64,000 nt of DNA from contig JAACJM010000317.1 in NCBI GenBank assembly GCA_013368315.1, forward strand, positions 1-64,000. Direction: 5' to 3'. The translations under genes were made by a program, and so were the position numbers. Origin of the DNA: Tetrapyrgos nigripes. Taxonomy: Eukaryota > Basidiomycota > Agaricomycetes > Agaricales > Campanellaceae. Numbering within the stretch: the first letter of the stretch is position 1; the number at the start of each line of letters is the position of its first letter. Below the pieces are notes generated by a model. That model made no database searches and was not told the DNA's origin. It worked only from the letters and a program-made list of their open reading frames with translations. Shown here piece by piece: positions 39,572 through 52,269 of this stretch.

Positions 39572-42165
39572 CTACGCCGTGACACTGCTATCACTTTCTT
39601 CCGTCAACTGGTCTGCCGTAGCCTGCTGCTGCCACATCCTAAAGTACAATCCTCCCTTCCTAATCAACTCTTCATGCGTACCCTGTTCCGCTACCTGCCC
39701 ATCCTGCAAAACGATGATCAAATCCGCCTCAACGACAGTACGCAGCCTATGAGCAATGAAGATACTCGTTCTCGATTTATCGAGTAGTGTACTGTTGATG
39801 TTTCGCATCAGTTCGGCTTCAGTATGTGAGTCCAAGGCTGAAGTCTGTCATGGCATAGTCAGGAAAACGAAAAGACTAGACTAAAAACCAAATTACTCAC
39901 CGCCTCATCAAAAAGCAAAATCGGCGGATCCTTCAACATGACGCGCGCAACCGCCAATCGCTGTTTCTCTCCACCACTAATCATCAATCCTCTCTCTCCA
40001 ACCTTTGTTTTATACCTATCCGGCAAACTCATAACCGCATCATGCACATTCGCCTTCTTCGCAGCTTCGATTACCTCTTCATCACCCTTTTCCAGATTTC
40101 CATACCTCACATTATGCATCACATCTGCATGAAAGAGAGGTGTATCCTGTGGGACTACCCCAATACTCCGACGGAGAGAGTCTAATTGGACTTGTTGGAT
40201 GTCTTGGTTGTCGATGAGGATCCGACCTGAGGACGGGTCGTAGAAACGGAAGAGGAGACGGAGGATGGTGGATTTGCCGCAACCGGATGGACCGACAAAG
40301 GCAACCTTTTTGCCGGCTGGAATGGTGAAGGAAAGGTTGCGGAAGATGGGTCGGGATGGGAGGTATGAGAAGGAGACGTCTTCAAAACGGATGGAGCTGC
40401 CTGTACCATTGGCGAGTTGGAGTGGTGGAGCGTTGGGTGGGTCCTGTAAATGCCAGGGAGATCAGTGTGAGCTTTACGGGCAAAGGGCAAGACACACCTG
40501 TATTGGCGGGTTATCCTCTCTCAGCTTGAGCAACACCTCCATGTCGAGCAGATTCTGATTTATCTCTCGGTATATCGTGCCCAAAAAGTTTAACGGCAGC
40601 GAAAGCTGGAAGATTAACTGGTTCACCATGACCAAGTCTCCCACCGTCATCGTCCCGTTGAGCACTCCCTGAGCCGCCATCATCATCGTCATCGTCAACG
40701 CACTCGAAAAGATGATATTTTGACCAGAGTTGAGGTAAGATAACGATGTCGTAATCTTGACCGAAGAACTCTCATAGTCTCGCAAATGCTTGTCATACTG
40801 AGCAACTTCGTATTTCTCATTGTTGAAATGCTAAAGACTGAAATGTTTGAGGATCTGTTCTACTCGGTCTGGAAAAAGAGAATAGTAAGACTAACCTTGA
40901 CAGCTTCGTAGTTGATGAGTGAGTCAACGGCGACAGTGGCTGCTTTGTTGTCAGCGCTGTTGGCTTCTCGACGGAAACGAGTTCGCCAAGAAGTTGTCTT
41001 GATGGTGAATAGAGCATATAGTGCAAGTGTCCCTGCAGTTATGGCCGCAAAGTCCCAGCCAAACTTGTATGTCTATAGAGAAGGTGCTATGAGCGACCGG
41101 CGTAACAAGGTTGAGCAGCTGTCCTACCAATATGCCACAAACCATGGATATCTCCAATGCCGTAGGCACGATACGGAATAAAATTGCTGAAAGGAGGAAT
41201 GTTATTCCTCTGGAGCATATCTAGGTCAGTGTTGAGAGGTCAACGAACAAATTGATGGTACTCACTTGGTACCGCGGTCAATTGCCCTCGTCAGTCCTCC
41301 AGTTTGCCTAGTCAGGTGGAACTTGAGTTCCATGTTCAAAAGTTGCTCAAATGTCTCTCTAGCAACCCGCCGTATAGCACGTTGTCCAATATTGGCAAAC
41401 ACGGCATTGAGCAATTCGCCGAATACCGTTGCGCCAATACGAGCAGCGCCATCTGTCGACAGGATGACGAATATCAGCCAAGAAGCAGAAAGAATGACTG
41501 GAATACGCACATCCAAGAACCACTGTCCCTGCAATTGTCCATACCGATGCACTTGATGTAGGGTCTAAGGGAATATTGAGAGTATCGACGACTTGTTTGA
41601 ATATAAAGGGCACTTGGACGTTTAGGACCTATATGGTAGTCTATTGGGTTGTACTCAGCCAGCCCAGATACATCATAGAACAAATCTCACACACCTTCCC
41701 CGATATCAAAAGAACAAAACCCAGAATGACCGTTCCACGCGTTTTCCAGTCGTTTTTCGGCCAGACATTCGCCATGAGCCGCCTGATAATCTTCCAATTG
41801 TTCCTGCGCTCCTCTTTCGCTGATATTTGGACTTCGCTCTCTTTCGAAGCTAAGGATGACGATGCGTCAGACGTAGGTGTCTGCTTCGCCTCCTGGGGTT
41901 TTCCTTCAGCCTTGGTGTCGCGTGCCATATGTCCGAAAAGTCTGCGCCGACAATGCAGTCCGGTATGTGTAGCGGTGAAGGTGGAGAAATCGAGGTGTAG
42001 TCTTCGCATAGGCATAGAAAGTCTGATATCCTTCGGCCATGGAAGACCTTTGCTAGACACTGTTGACAAACTTCTTGTCAAGTTTTCGGTCAAGTTTGCA
42101 GTCCGGAACGCTGTCCTGCAGGTATTAGGCTGGCGGAGACCATTGTAAGCTAGGACGCTCAGCAT
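39572..42165 (-). CDS. ATM1: Mitochondrial half-size ABC transporter, ATM1/ABCB7 type
   Basis: Half transporters of this type sit in the mitochondrial inner membrane and export a sulfur/glutathione compound needed for cytosolic Fe-S proteins. The ATG at 42165 gives a basic, Ser/Arg-rich presequence ([19 protein letters not shown]). The membrane domain follows in exons to about 40500 ([47 protein letters not shown]). The nucleotide-binding domain contains Walker [10 protein letters not shown] (about 40276-40305), the Q-loop in [11 protein letters not shown], the ABC signature ISGGEKQR, Walker B ILLFDEA and the H-loop [14 protein letters not shown] together with the VPTALEIS segment is characteristic of Atm1. 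About eight short introns are present and the stop is TAG at 39572. No lesion was seen. The assignment is strong. Confidence 0.93.
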
Positions 42166-42289
42166 TAGAGAGGTTCTAATGCGAGTGGTGATTCAGAGGA
42201 CTGATACTTTAAATGAGATGAGGGCCGGAAAAAAGTGTGTCAGACACAAGTCAGACCCGTATCCGTGTGGCGGTGCAGTATTAGTGACC

Positions 42290-43071
42290 AGTGACCACCA
42301 CCAAGGTACTCTCCGAATCTGTCCGCTACGGGTCAAACTTGTTTTGCAATGGCGTATGTTCAGTCTCTAAATTCCTTTCGCTCTCTTAATCCATTTGAAC
42401 TAGTTTTTTTAGGCTCTTTGGCACTGAATAACCATTGTTTTGAGTGCCTGCAGTGGAATGATGACTGATTTAAATTACTCTTGTCCGTGGGTGACGCGCG
42501 GTCTCGCGAACCGTAAAAGCTCATCGTCCGTTATCATAGGCTGCTGATTAATTGGCGACCCAAATTCCGAAGAAGCAGAGAGTACTTCAAAGTTCGCAGT
42601 GGATTCTTGACCTTAGCAACTCGAAACCCGCTGAAATCAAAACCTTGACCACCGATTACTAGTGACTACCACCAGGGTATTCTCCGCCCATTATGGGTCC
42701 AAAGAAGGCCTCCAGGCTACTATGCGAAGTCTCCAAACAGTCGTTCATCATAGTCGAGAAAATCAGATTCCAAACCTGTTTTACAATGGCGTGTGTGATT
42801 TCGCTTTCTTAATCCGTTTGAACTTAGTTTTTAGGCTATCATGGGATCTTTGGCACTAAATAACCATTGTTTTGAGTGCCTACAGTAGAGTGATGGCTGA
42901 TTACTTGTCCGCTGTGGACTCGTTTCCCAAATCGCCAAAGCAACAAATCATCCGTTATCATAGGCTGCTGATTAATTGGCAACCCGAATTCCGAAGAAGT
43001 AGAGAGTACTTCAGGTGACGCAGCAGTGGATTCTTGACCCCTGCAACCCGAAACCCGCTGAAACCAAAACC
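42290..43071 (+). repeat. Tandemly repeated promoter/5' leader of the SDR genes
   Basis: Two diverged copies (about 42290-42650 and 42662-43071) share long blocks, including TTTGGCACT.AATAACCATTG and GGCTGCTGATTAATTGGC. A third, shorter match (44885-44933) precedes the second SDR gene (GGATTCTTGACCCC...CCATGGCCATC). The first copy is not followed by a gene, so it is a leftover of unequal crossing-over or a deleted third gene. Confidence 0.8.
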
Positions 43072-44333
43072 ATGGCCATCGCAAACAACCTCCAGTCCCT
43101 CCAGTCCCTCAAGTCCTTCCACACCAATAACTTATCAGGTAGAGTAGCCCTGGTCACAGGCGGCGGAACAGGAGTGTAAGCAAGCCATTTTCCTCCATTC
43201 TGCTGTTGTTGTACAGCTCAATAACCGTCCACGCTTTTTTTTTACATAGTGGGCTGACGATCGCTCGTGGATTCGTCGCAAACGGCGCAAAAGTATACAT
43301 CACGGGTCGTAGAGAAGATGTTTTGAAGCAGGCTGCAGAACAGACTGTTGGGCTTATCCCGTATATCCACCTATCTTTTCACATCAATTCGGATACACGA
43401 CTTACGGCTAGCCTATGCCTATGATGTAATGCACAGTCTGAAAATGGATATCAGAGACAAGGAGTCAATTGCTCATGCAGCAGGTATCTTGGAGAGAGAA
43501 GAAGGGAAGTTGGATGTACTGGTCAACAAGTATGTCTCCCCGCGGAGTTGTACCCTCTATTCTTAATTTACAGTCCTATTTCTTCCTTTCTTGCTTCAAA
43601 TTTCTCCAGCGCAGGAATCGTCACCCCAGTCTCACCGTTCCTATCAGACAAGTCCACTCCCAAAAACAGCAGACTCGGATTGTCTCTCTTTCAATCCGAA
43701 TCATCGGAAGACTGGCAGAACGCTTTTGCAACCAATACCATTGCCCCATTTTTCACTACGACAGGCTTCTCCGACCTGCTAGAGAAAGGAGCTCGTATGC
43801 GAGGTGACCATGCAACTTCAAGCGTAATCAACATTTCGAGTGCAGCTGGTTCTTTCCATTCCTCCCTCAATGCGGTGAGTATTTTTAGGGTGTACGTCAG
43901 GTACAAACTTTGAGTACTGACTGATGGCTTTCGCTTGGAAGATCGCGTACGGAACGACAAAAGCTGGTCTAGACCATCTCACAGGAACTTTGGCACGCGA
44001 ATTTGCTATCCACAAAGTACCTGTCCGAGTCAATGGGATCGCGCCAGGACCGTTTCCGTCCGAAATAACAGGAATTCCAGAGGAGATTGATAGACAGATC
44101 AAAGAGGGTACATTCTTCTGTGGGACTGTTCTTCCGCCCATTGAACGATCTGGAAGGTACGTTCTCAAAGATAGACTATGCCTAACACTTCCAATGCTGA
44201 TAAAATTCGTGTATTTGTGTTTAGGGAGGAGGAGATTACTTCCGCTGTAGTATGGTTGGCTTCAGATGGAGGCGCATTTACGAATGGTGTGACTTTGCGT
44301 ATTGATGGGGGCCTTGCTCTTGTTACTCCCTGA
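43072..44333 (+). CDS. Short-chain dehydrogenase/reductase 1
   Basis: NAD(P)-dependent oxidoreductase of the classical SDR family, probably cytosolic. About six exons. The Rossmann motif is ALVTGGGTGVG (split by the first intron), followed by GRREDV as the coenzyme-selecting loop, suggestive of NADP. Next come LVNNAGIV (split by an intron), VINISSAAGS with the catalytic Ser, IAYGTTKAGLDHL with Tyr and Lys of YxxxK (an intron ends GGAAG just before ATCGCG), VNGIAPGPFPSE and the C-terminal SDGGAFTNGVTLRIDGG. All catalytic residues are present. The substrate cannot be told from the sequence. Confidence 0.9.
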
Positions 44334-44884
44334 GATTAGTGTGGAAGATACCAAGTAATCAACAGCGTTAACGATAACGACAATGACTATTGCTCGAATT
44401 TTCCGGTTCTTGTCAGGGAGCATTGCAAGTGATGATTCCTCTCCAGCAAACCAACCAAATTGATTTCCCTCCGGACGCGTCTTTACTTGACTTCCTGACC
44501 TGCAACCACGACTTCGTCTACACCGCGAAAATCCAGCTGTGTCAGGCACCCGTCGCGAACGCGCTCGCTGTCATATCCGTCAACGTCCGCTTCCCATAAA
44601 TAACGACGCCATTCAGGGCCAGACTCACCACCGACTAGATCTATTGTATTGCAGAATGCTATCGTCACCCAAACGACCTCTGAGGACCTCCGAACATCAC
44701 AGCAGAATCCCACACTTCCCGAACTCTCTATTCGCATTCCCAAGAACAAGCTGCTACAATCATGTATCTCCTTGAATCGATCTCGACTTTGAATGAAGAG
44801 TGAACTCAGGTGAACTCTCGCTGCTCGGATTGTGAAGCGAGCAACCCCACCCTGCCACAGTGTATACATTTATTACACCGTCGT
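44334..44884. other. Spacer between the two SDR genes
   Basis: The first 125 bp still match the 3' flank of SDR gene 2 (GTGATGATTCCTCTCCAGCA), marking the end of the duplicated unit near 44458. Open frames on both strands at 44483-44869 have no recognisable motifs. Confidence 0.5.
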
Positions 44885-44933
44885 GCAGAGGATTCTTGAC
44901 CCCAGCGACCCGAAAACTGCTAAAACCAACACC

Positions 44934-46183
44934 ATGGCCATCGCAGACGACCTCCAGTCCCTCAAGTCCTTCCACACCAATAACTTATCAGGTAGAGTAG
45001 CCCTGGTCACAGGCGGCGGAACAGGAGTGTAAGCAAGCCATTTTTCTCCATCTTGCCGTTTTTGTACAGCTCAATAACAGTTCGCGCTTTTTCTACATAG
45101 TGGACTGACGATCGCTCGTGGATTCGTCGCAAACGGCGCAAAAGTATACATCACAGGTCGTAGAGAGGATGTCTTGAAGCAGGCTGCAGAACAGACTGTT
45201 GGGCTTATCCCGTATGTCCATCTATCTTTTCACATCAATTCGGATACACGACTTACGGCTAGCCTGTGCCTATGATATGATGCACAGTCTGAAAATGGAT
45301 ATCAGAGACAACGAGTCAATTGCTCATGCAGCAGGTATCTTGGAGAGAGAAGAAGGGAAGTTGGATGTACTGGTCAACAAGTATGTCTTCCTTGGAGTTG
45401 TACCCCCTCCGACTTAACTCACAGTCCTATTTCTTCCCTTCTCGCTTCAAATTTCTACAGTGCAGGAGTCGTCACCCCAGCTTCGCCATTCCTATCAGAC
45501 AAGTCCGCTCCCAAAAACAGCAGACTCGGATTGTCTCTCTTTCAATCCGAATCATCGGAAGACTGGCAGGACGCTTTTGCAACCAATACCATTGCCCCAT
45601 TTTTCACTACGACAGGCTTCTCCGACCTGCTAGAGAAAGGAGCTCGTATGCGAGGTGACCATGCAACTTCAAGCGTGATCAACATTTCGAGTGCGGCTAG
45701 TTCTTTCCATTCCTCCCTCAATTCGGTAGGTATTTAGGGTGTACAGTCAGGTACAAATTTTGACTACTGACTAATGGCTTTCGCTTGGAAGATCGCGTAC
45801 GGAACGACAAAAGCCGGTCTAGACCATCTTACAGGAACTCTGGCACGCGAATTTGCTATCCACAAAGTACCCGTCCGAGTTAATGGGATCGCTCCAGGAC
45901 TTTTTCCGTCCGAAATAACAGGAGTCCAAGAGGAGATTGATAGACAGATCAAAGAGGGTACATTCCGCCGTGGGACTGTTCTTCCGCCCATTGAGCGATC
46001 TGGGAGGTACGTTCTCAACGATAGACTATGTCTAATGCTTCCAATGCTGATAAAATTCGTGTATTTGTGTTTAGGGGGGAGGAGATAGCTTCCGCTGCGG
46101 TATGGTTGGCTTCAGACGGAGGCGCATATACGAATGGTGTGACTTTGCGTATTGATGGGGGCCTTGCTCTTGTTACTCCCTGA
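44934..46183 (+). CDS. Short-chain dehydrogenase/reductase 2 (tandem paralog)
   Basis: Exon structure and sequence closely follow SDR 1: VALVTGGGTGVG, GRREDV, LVNNAGVV, VINISSAASS, AYGTTKAGLDHL, VNGIAPGLFPSE, RIDGG. Differences include a shorter N-terminus (one LQS repeat fewer), Gly to Ser after the catalytic Ser segment (SSAASS against SSAAGS) and Pro to Leu in the APG loop. The frame is intact and the YxxxK and Ser motifs are kept, so it is probably functional with the same or a slightly shifted substrate range. Confidence 0.9.
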
Positions 46184-46252
46184 GATTAGTGTGGAAGATA
46201 CAAAGGAATCAAGAGCATTGCAAGTGATGATTCCTCTCCAGCAAACCAACCA

Positions 46253-47750
46253 GATCTACTTGAACCTTACCAGTGATTTCTATGCTCTTGAATGTAAGAC
46301 TGTAGCATCTTCCTGCAAATTTCTCCTTGATCAAAAGATTTTCCATGATCATTGATATGCAAGGCATATTCCTCCAGCTCCAAGAATGGCAATATGGACC
46401 TGTTTGGTTTTACACAGGATGTTAACCGCTTCTTCCACAAGGTTGGATCTGCCAGTGAAGGCAGCTAGAGCTTGAAGTGTTCAGGTTTAAAGAAGCAGAT
46501 CACTGAAAATATGAGAATTAGATGAAAATCTTGTTGATGGTCATTGGTAGGCTCATACATACTCTGCTGTAATTTCCTGGAATGAAGATTCCATTGGTCA
46601 GACATCTACATTTTTTGTCAAAATATGATTTATTATTCACCTTTGGTTTGCTAACTTTGCTTTCTGGCAGATCTGCAAATAATTTGGTTAAATATCATCC
46701 TATTGAGCCTATTGATCTGAATATTCTGTTTAATTAATTACTGGTAATGTATGCATCTCACCCAATATTAGTGATACTGTAGTATTTCGACCGTATGACC
46801 GGCCACTTTGGTGTGTGACGCGGTTCTTTTGTTCCATGACATGACCTAATTACTATATTTGGAAAGTTGCTAGCATTGCCAGCACTCCCACGGCCCTTTT
46901 TTGGTAATAACCGGCGCAAGGCCGGCCCCTGCGGGGTGGCAAAGCCCACTACCATCAGCGCCGGTGAGTCCTCATTAGCCACAGTGTAAGGAAACTTAAT
47001 CAGAAAATGAATAATGTTGGTAATTAAATATGTAAGGAACGACCAACAAGGTGTAACTAAAAACAAGTTCATCAAATCACCAATGTAGCCTTCCTACTCC
47101 CCAGAAACAGTGATCTGGACTTCAACAGGTCCCATTGCACCAGTAAGGCGCAAGTTATCATTGTTTCCCATTTCCTCAAGCATTTTGGAAATACCAATGA
47201 CAACATTGGAATCATAGTATTGGAAGTAATAGTGACGTTCGAAACACGTCTGATAGTTCACATACAGACCAGCAAAATGTCCTGAGAATCACTACTCAGA
47301 TACAACTTAGATTTCTCTGAGATATATCGTGTTAGACTACAACTCATTTCCCATCTTGCTGTCCGAACCATTAGAACTTTGCTATAATACATGTTTTGCA
47401 AGTCAGGGTATCTTGACCCCATGATAATTCCTATATTTTATCAGAATTGAGCCAACGGCATCTTGAATGCATCACCAATACGTGGTATCTGCTCTCATTG
47501 CATCTTGGGAGATATGACTGGGATACAGCATCGATATGATTCCCTGTTTGCATCATATCACCATTATAAAATCCAAGATGCAATATAAATTCCCAAACAT
47601 GTTATATTTCTGCGTATGCGATACCTACCAATATATTTTCTTTATTATGTTGTATCAGTGTTGTATCAGCGTGATATATCCTTACAGCTCGATAACTTTG
47701 TCTACATGCATTACATTCTTCACTATCAGATCACATTTCTTGTTTTTCAG
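46253..47750. other. AT-rich intergenic region
   Basis: No exon chain was recognised. It contains a GC-rich island at 46890-46975 (CCGGCGCAAGGCCGGCCCCTGCGGGG) inside otherwise AT-rich DNA. The sequence at 46779-46796, read on the minus strand, matches both flanks of the MITE at 55097 joined without the insertion. Confidence 0.45.
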
Positions 47751-47908
47751 TGCATCAGTATTTTAACAGATTACTGGTAACTGGTTTCAACTGGTGCACT
47801 GGTTTTTTGAGCTGCGCCAGCGCACCAGCTACCAGTTCACCAGTAAATTTGGAATTATTGTACACATTGAAAATGTAAGTTATAGTAGTCCTACTAGTAT
47901 CACAATAA

Positions 47909-50900
47909 CTATGTTTCAGCCAATAAAAACTCATGCAAATGTACGGAAACAAACTTGTTCACATAGAAAGCTGGAAATGAAGTAAAAGCAAACTCATACT
48001 GAAACCCCTCTGCCAACGCACGTCTTCCAAAAACAGGTAGAAGGTGGCATGCCTGTGCTATAGAATCCACATTGATGACCTCTAGTGTCCATCTCCCTCG
48101 TCCATCAAACTCAGGTCTAACCACCCACATTCCCATTTCCCAGTCAGGTTCATCAGACTCCAACCTAAACCAATTGACTAGAGCACACTCATGCCATTTG
48201 CCATCAATGACAAATGAGAAGAATAGCAAGACACAGGCTATAGTCATTCCTCCCATCAGCATGCTTTCTTGGGTGTCAACAAATACTGTATCATATCGTG
48301 CGTGAAGATTCCACCAACGAGGGTGAGAACGAATACGTTCTTGATGCATTCCACCTGCCCCGCATATATCACTAGGGGCATAAAAACGTGCAACGGCAGA
48401 ATGAGACTTTGATGGATGATGGAGGAAGTGGACAGTGATCAACAGTGTCTGGCTGGGCAGCATTGGGATGATAGAATGACCACAGGTAATGTTGAAGAGC
48501 TGTGACGAGCTCAGGAATGCATATATGGGCAGCGAGCATTAGTGCTGAAGACAGATAGCCTCGAGCTATATCAAATTAATACTTATTAGCATATGACCAA
48601 GCAACAAAACATTGATATGCACCTGGAGTAGCTGCCAAATGCACAGACACTGTGGTTGCTGGTCCAGACTCTGGACCCAAATCAAACTCTTCATTTGCTT
48701 CCTTGTCATCCTCGTCAACTTCGCCAGCAGCAGGTGGAATCTCTCCACTCATCATCAGACTCTCATAAGCAGTAGTCGTACCCCACCTCATCCCTTGTTT
48801 GTACAGCCGTCGCTCCATAGCAACTATCTTGTCTGTCCGGGTGACACTACAGATCATCTGGTCAAGCGCGTTGAACCAACTTGACCGCCGCCAAGTTTCC
48901 TTCACGGCCTTGATATGCTTGGACTCGATAATTGAAGTACAGAGTCTGTTTGGTGATCCAAATAAACGTATACCATGAGGGTAATGCATAAGAGTGTGTT
49001 GACAGGGAAGGGATATGCTTTCCCAGACTCCAGTGTCAATGAAGATTTGTCGGTGATGATGAAAGTCTTTGAGAAGTTGTTGCAGGAAATCGAGGTCATC
49101 AGATGTGTGCACATTGTGACATGCAAGGTAGCAGAAATCTAGGAATGTTGAGACGGCCTTCACCATGCTAGACAGTACGTAGCCAGCAATGGCAGATATG
49201 TACACCTGTTGACATTAAGACATGAATGAAAGGGTATGTAAATGGCATTACCTTCATCAACACCTTCATATCATCTCCAGTTGTAGAGAAGACGAGTTCC
49301 TACATCCATAATAAGTAATTTCCTTTTTTTCTATCTTCATCCTATTCCTTTTCCCTATCTTTGTTACTCTACTCCAAGTCCATGATCCATATATTTGATT
49401 TTCGTACTTGATGTCACAAAGAGACGAGCGCTTAGATAGCGATAACGAGGAGCTACGGGCTCGACTCTAACAAGCAACAGTACGAACTAGAACTGGTCCC
49501 AACGACGAAGAATGTATTAAATACCTAACAAGCAACAGTAAGAACTAGAACTACAGTGCTTGTTAGCAAAGGTGAAAGAAACTATAACAAAGGGGAATAC
49601 ACACCTGGTCCCAACAACGAAGAGGTCAAGATGGGAAACCAGGTGTCAGGCTACAGGTTATATATGTAAAGGGAAAGCTTGTGGAATAAAGCTGTAACGG
49701 AAGCTGTACGAGTGGCTATACAATAAGCTGTATCGGAGAAGTGAAAGGTCCGGTGCATAGCATGTGGAACATGAGTCATAAGGTGTAAAGGTCTGAGGAG
49801 TGGTATGGAGATCCGAGGATGCGAAGATAGAAGGAAATAAATAGTACCAAATATAGACTTCATGACACTTGATCCGTACGTACGAGCCTTCACTTATACC
49901 GTACGACGCCATCTCGACACACCTCAGTTGTTCCCACTACGTTGTGTGAACCTGAGGTGTGTCCCTATACCTGTATTCATTCCCTTCTTCATAACTAACC
50001 ATATTATATTTACTACAGTACCCTTTTACTTATCGGTACTCTATTCTGACAGGTACTGTAGTTTGTCTAACAGAGTTGTTCCCACTACGTTGTGTGAACC
50101 TGAGTACCCTTTTACTTACCGGTACTCTATTCTGACACCAGTCCATTGTGAAAAATCATGCCTGTCTGGGAAGGCGGGCACTGCATTTAGTCTAATAGTG
50201 ATTAGAGGTTTAGTAATAGTAACAAATGAAAAATTGGAATCATACCTTTGGTTTATATCCTTCAAAATCTCCTCTGCCTCCAGTTTCTCATTGGCCAACT
50301 TCACATAGTCTGTGACCTACTCGACAAGGTGGTCCATAAATGTTCCCTTGATAGCTTGGTGCAGTAGGTCTGGCGACATAAGCTCATGAATGTCAGCCCA
50401 AGGAAAGCCATGTGTAAACGGCTGTATAAAAAGAAACAATCAAATTTTGAGCATTGACCACAACATATAACATACCACAATGTCAGTTCGATAACCATAA
50501 TCATCCCATGCAACGCAAGCAGGGAGTCAGTTGACGATGATGTCCATCATCTCCTTGGTTCGGCGAATACCGCCTGGGCAATCTAAATTGTCGGGTGGGT
50601 TCTGACACCTTCACGAACAATCATTAAACTCAAGACGAAGCATCAGAGATATACACACTCACTTTGGACAATGCCCAGACACAATCCCTGAGAGCAAAAC
50701 CTGTTCAGGATAGTCAGCAATATACGGTCCAATACCATATACCACTCATCGGTAGTGACCGTCTGGACAGCGAATGACTTCAGGAGTTGTCATGCTGGTG
50801 CGTAAGGGCTTGAAGAGTTCCACAAGGCAGGCATGATACATCTGCCAGATAAATGCCTGATACTCGGGTTTCTTTTGCTGGCTTTTGGTAGCTAGAATCA

Positions 50901-51936
50901 AATACAAAGTCAGCAAGGATGATAATAATCCAACGTAAAGGGTATAACTCACTCTTTGGTATGACGAGAAAAGCAACCAGTGAGATCCCAAAAGGGTGAG
51001 TTTGACGTGTTACGTTTTTGAGGTTGCAGGGGCTTGCATAGACAGGATGGTATTCTTGATGACTGGTAGCAACAGAGACCGTTGTCTTATCGGACCCAGC
51101 AATGAAAGGAACAAACATAGATCCATGTGTAGCTGGGTCCTGAGCAATGACATCCTAACAGAAATGTGAGTAAGAAAATTGAGAATGTAGACACTATTAG
51201 ACTTACTGCTTGCTTCCAAGCCCAATCTCTGGACATTACATTAGACCATAGTTGTTGGCCACAGCTGTTGAACTGGCGATATGGAACTTTGTTGAAGGTT
51301 GAGGATGTAAAGAAGTCCTTCTCTTGCATTTGCTAAAGAAAAAGCTGCCAAAGGTCCCGCTTTAAAATTTGTAGGTCTGTGTTATCCAGAGTGCAGGTGT
51401 TGGTGGTTGAGGTCCATTATAAGATATTTCATGGGTTTTCCATGGAACATTTATGACAGTATAAAGCTGGTCAGTGTTGTTGTACTGAAAGCTGTGTGTA
51501 TTGGCACCATGTTTGATAGCTTGCGCAGTCTGTAAGTCAAGAGCCTCCTGAATCTCATTAGCTGATGACTGGTGCTTGACAAAGTGACAGTATGCGAAAT
51601 TGAACTCAAGTCGGTCAGCGAATGGTTCCCAAGCTTCAGAGGCGTGAGCTTCAGGCTGTGGTGGTTGAGGTTGTGGTAGTGTCCCTGCTGGAAGTGCATG
51701 GCCATGTTCGTCGGTTGGTATGGCTGAGAAGAATAACTACTAATTAGTCAAGACCAGAAAAATAGAAACGAAGACGTACCAGTGAGGTGAGGATGCATGT
51801 CATAATGAAAACGCTCCCCATCGCTGCTCTCAGGATCCTGCATTACTTCTCTATGCTCAGAGTTTTGATGGATTTTGTAGCCTGAAGTGGACTGAAGGAC
51901 TTGGGGGCACTTGGGACAGGGCCAGCACTTGTGCAT
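47909..51936 (-). pseudogene. Plavaka-type transposase, decayed
   Basis: The ATG at 51936 opens a C2H2 zinc-finger exon (CPKCPQVLQ...HQNSEH). Downstream blocks follow the family order: DRLEFNFAYCHF; FNKVPYRQFNSCGQQLWSNV with SRDWAWKQA; DVIAQDPATHGSMFVPFIAG then SDKTTVSVATSHQEYHPVYA; TSMTTPEVIRCPDGHYR; VVYGIGPYIADYPEQVLL; TGDDMKVLMK; NRLCTSIIESKHIKAVKE; the C-terminal FYAPSDICG...MGMWVV...FYVNKF block. Introns are normal. Lesions: a frameshift near 51360, a TGA at 50746-50748 directly after CPDGHYR, a frameshift near 48430 and an 856-bp solo LTR inside the QWTGDD motif. The catalytic family is related to CACTA/EnSpm transposases. Confidence 0.9.
49282..50137 (-). mobile_element. Solo LTR, 856 bp, inserted in the Plavaka transposase
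   Basis: Read on the minus strand it begins TGTCAGAATAG and ends CTTCTCTACA, with the 5-bp duplication ACTGG on both sides (plus-strand CCAGT at 49277-49281 and 50138-50142). Removing it rejoins the transposase codons for Q-W-T-G-D-D exactly. A block containing AGAATAGAGTACCG.TAAGT and another containing GGTTCACACAACGTAGTGGG are each duplicated inside. No coding sequence is present. Confidence 0.92.
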
Positions 51937-52269
51937 CAAGAAAGAAGTAACAGAAAAGTAGTCGTTGTTTGTTGAGTACAAATACCACACTAAAATTTCT
52001 CCCTAACAACAGTAACACATCACTCTCTAGCCATGAGCATGCGTCGTTGAGCAGCCCCAGCTGCCAACCTCCATCTGAGGGCACGGCCAAACGTGGAGGT
52101 AGAGGTGGCAAACAAGGTGGTAGAGGTAATGGTGGTTGTGGTAGAGGTAGTAGTGGTCATGGTAGAGGTAGTGGTGGTCGTGGTGGAGGTCGCAGTGGTC
52201 GCAGTGGATCTCGTGTTGAAGCTACTGGCAAGTATCACTCATCTTTTGGTTTGAAGTCAGTAATGTCTA
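51937..52269. promoter_or_regulatory. Putative bidirectional control region and Gly/Arg-rich segment of the Plavaka element
   Basis: It lies between the transposase ATG (51936, minus) and the ATG of the second gene (52270, plus). A GGTGGTAGAGGTAG minisatellite (52090-52205) could encode an RGG-rich stretch (GGRGGKQGGRG), but that frame has no ATG. It may be an upstream exon or only a repeat. Confidence 0.4.
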
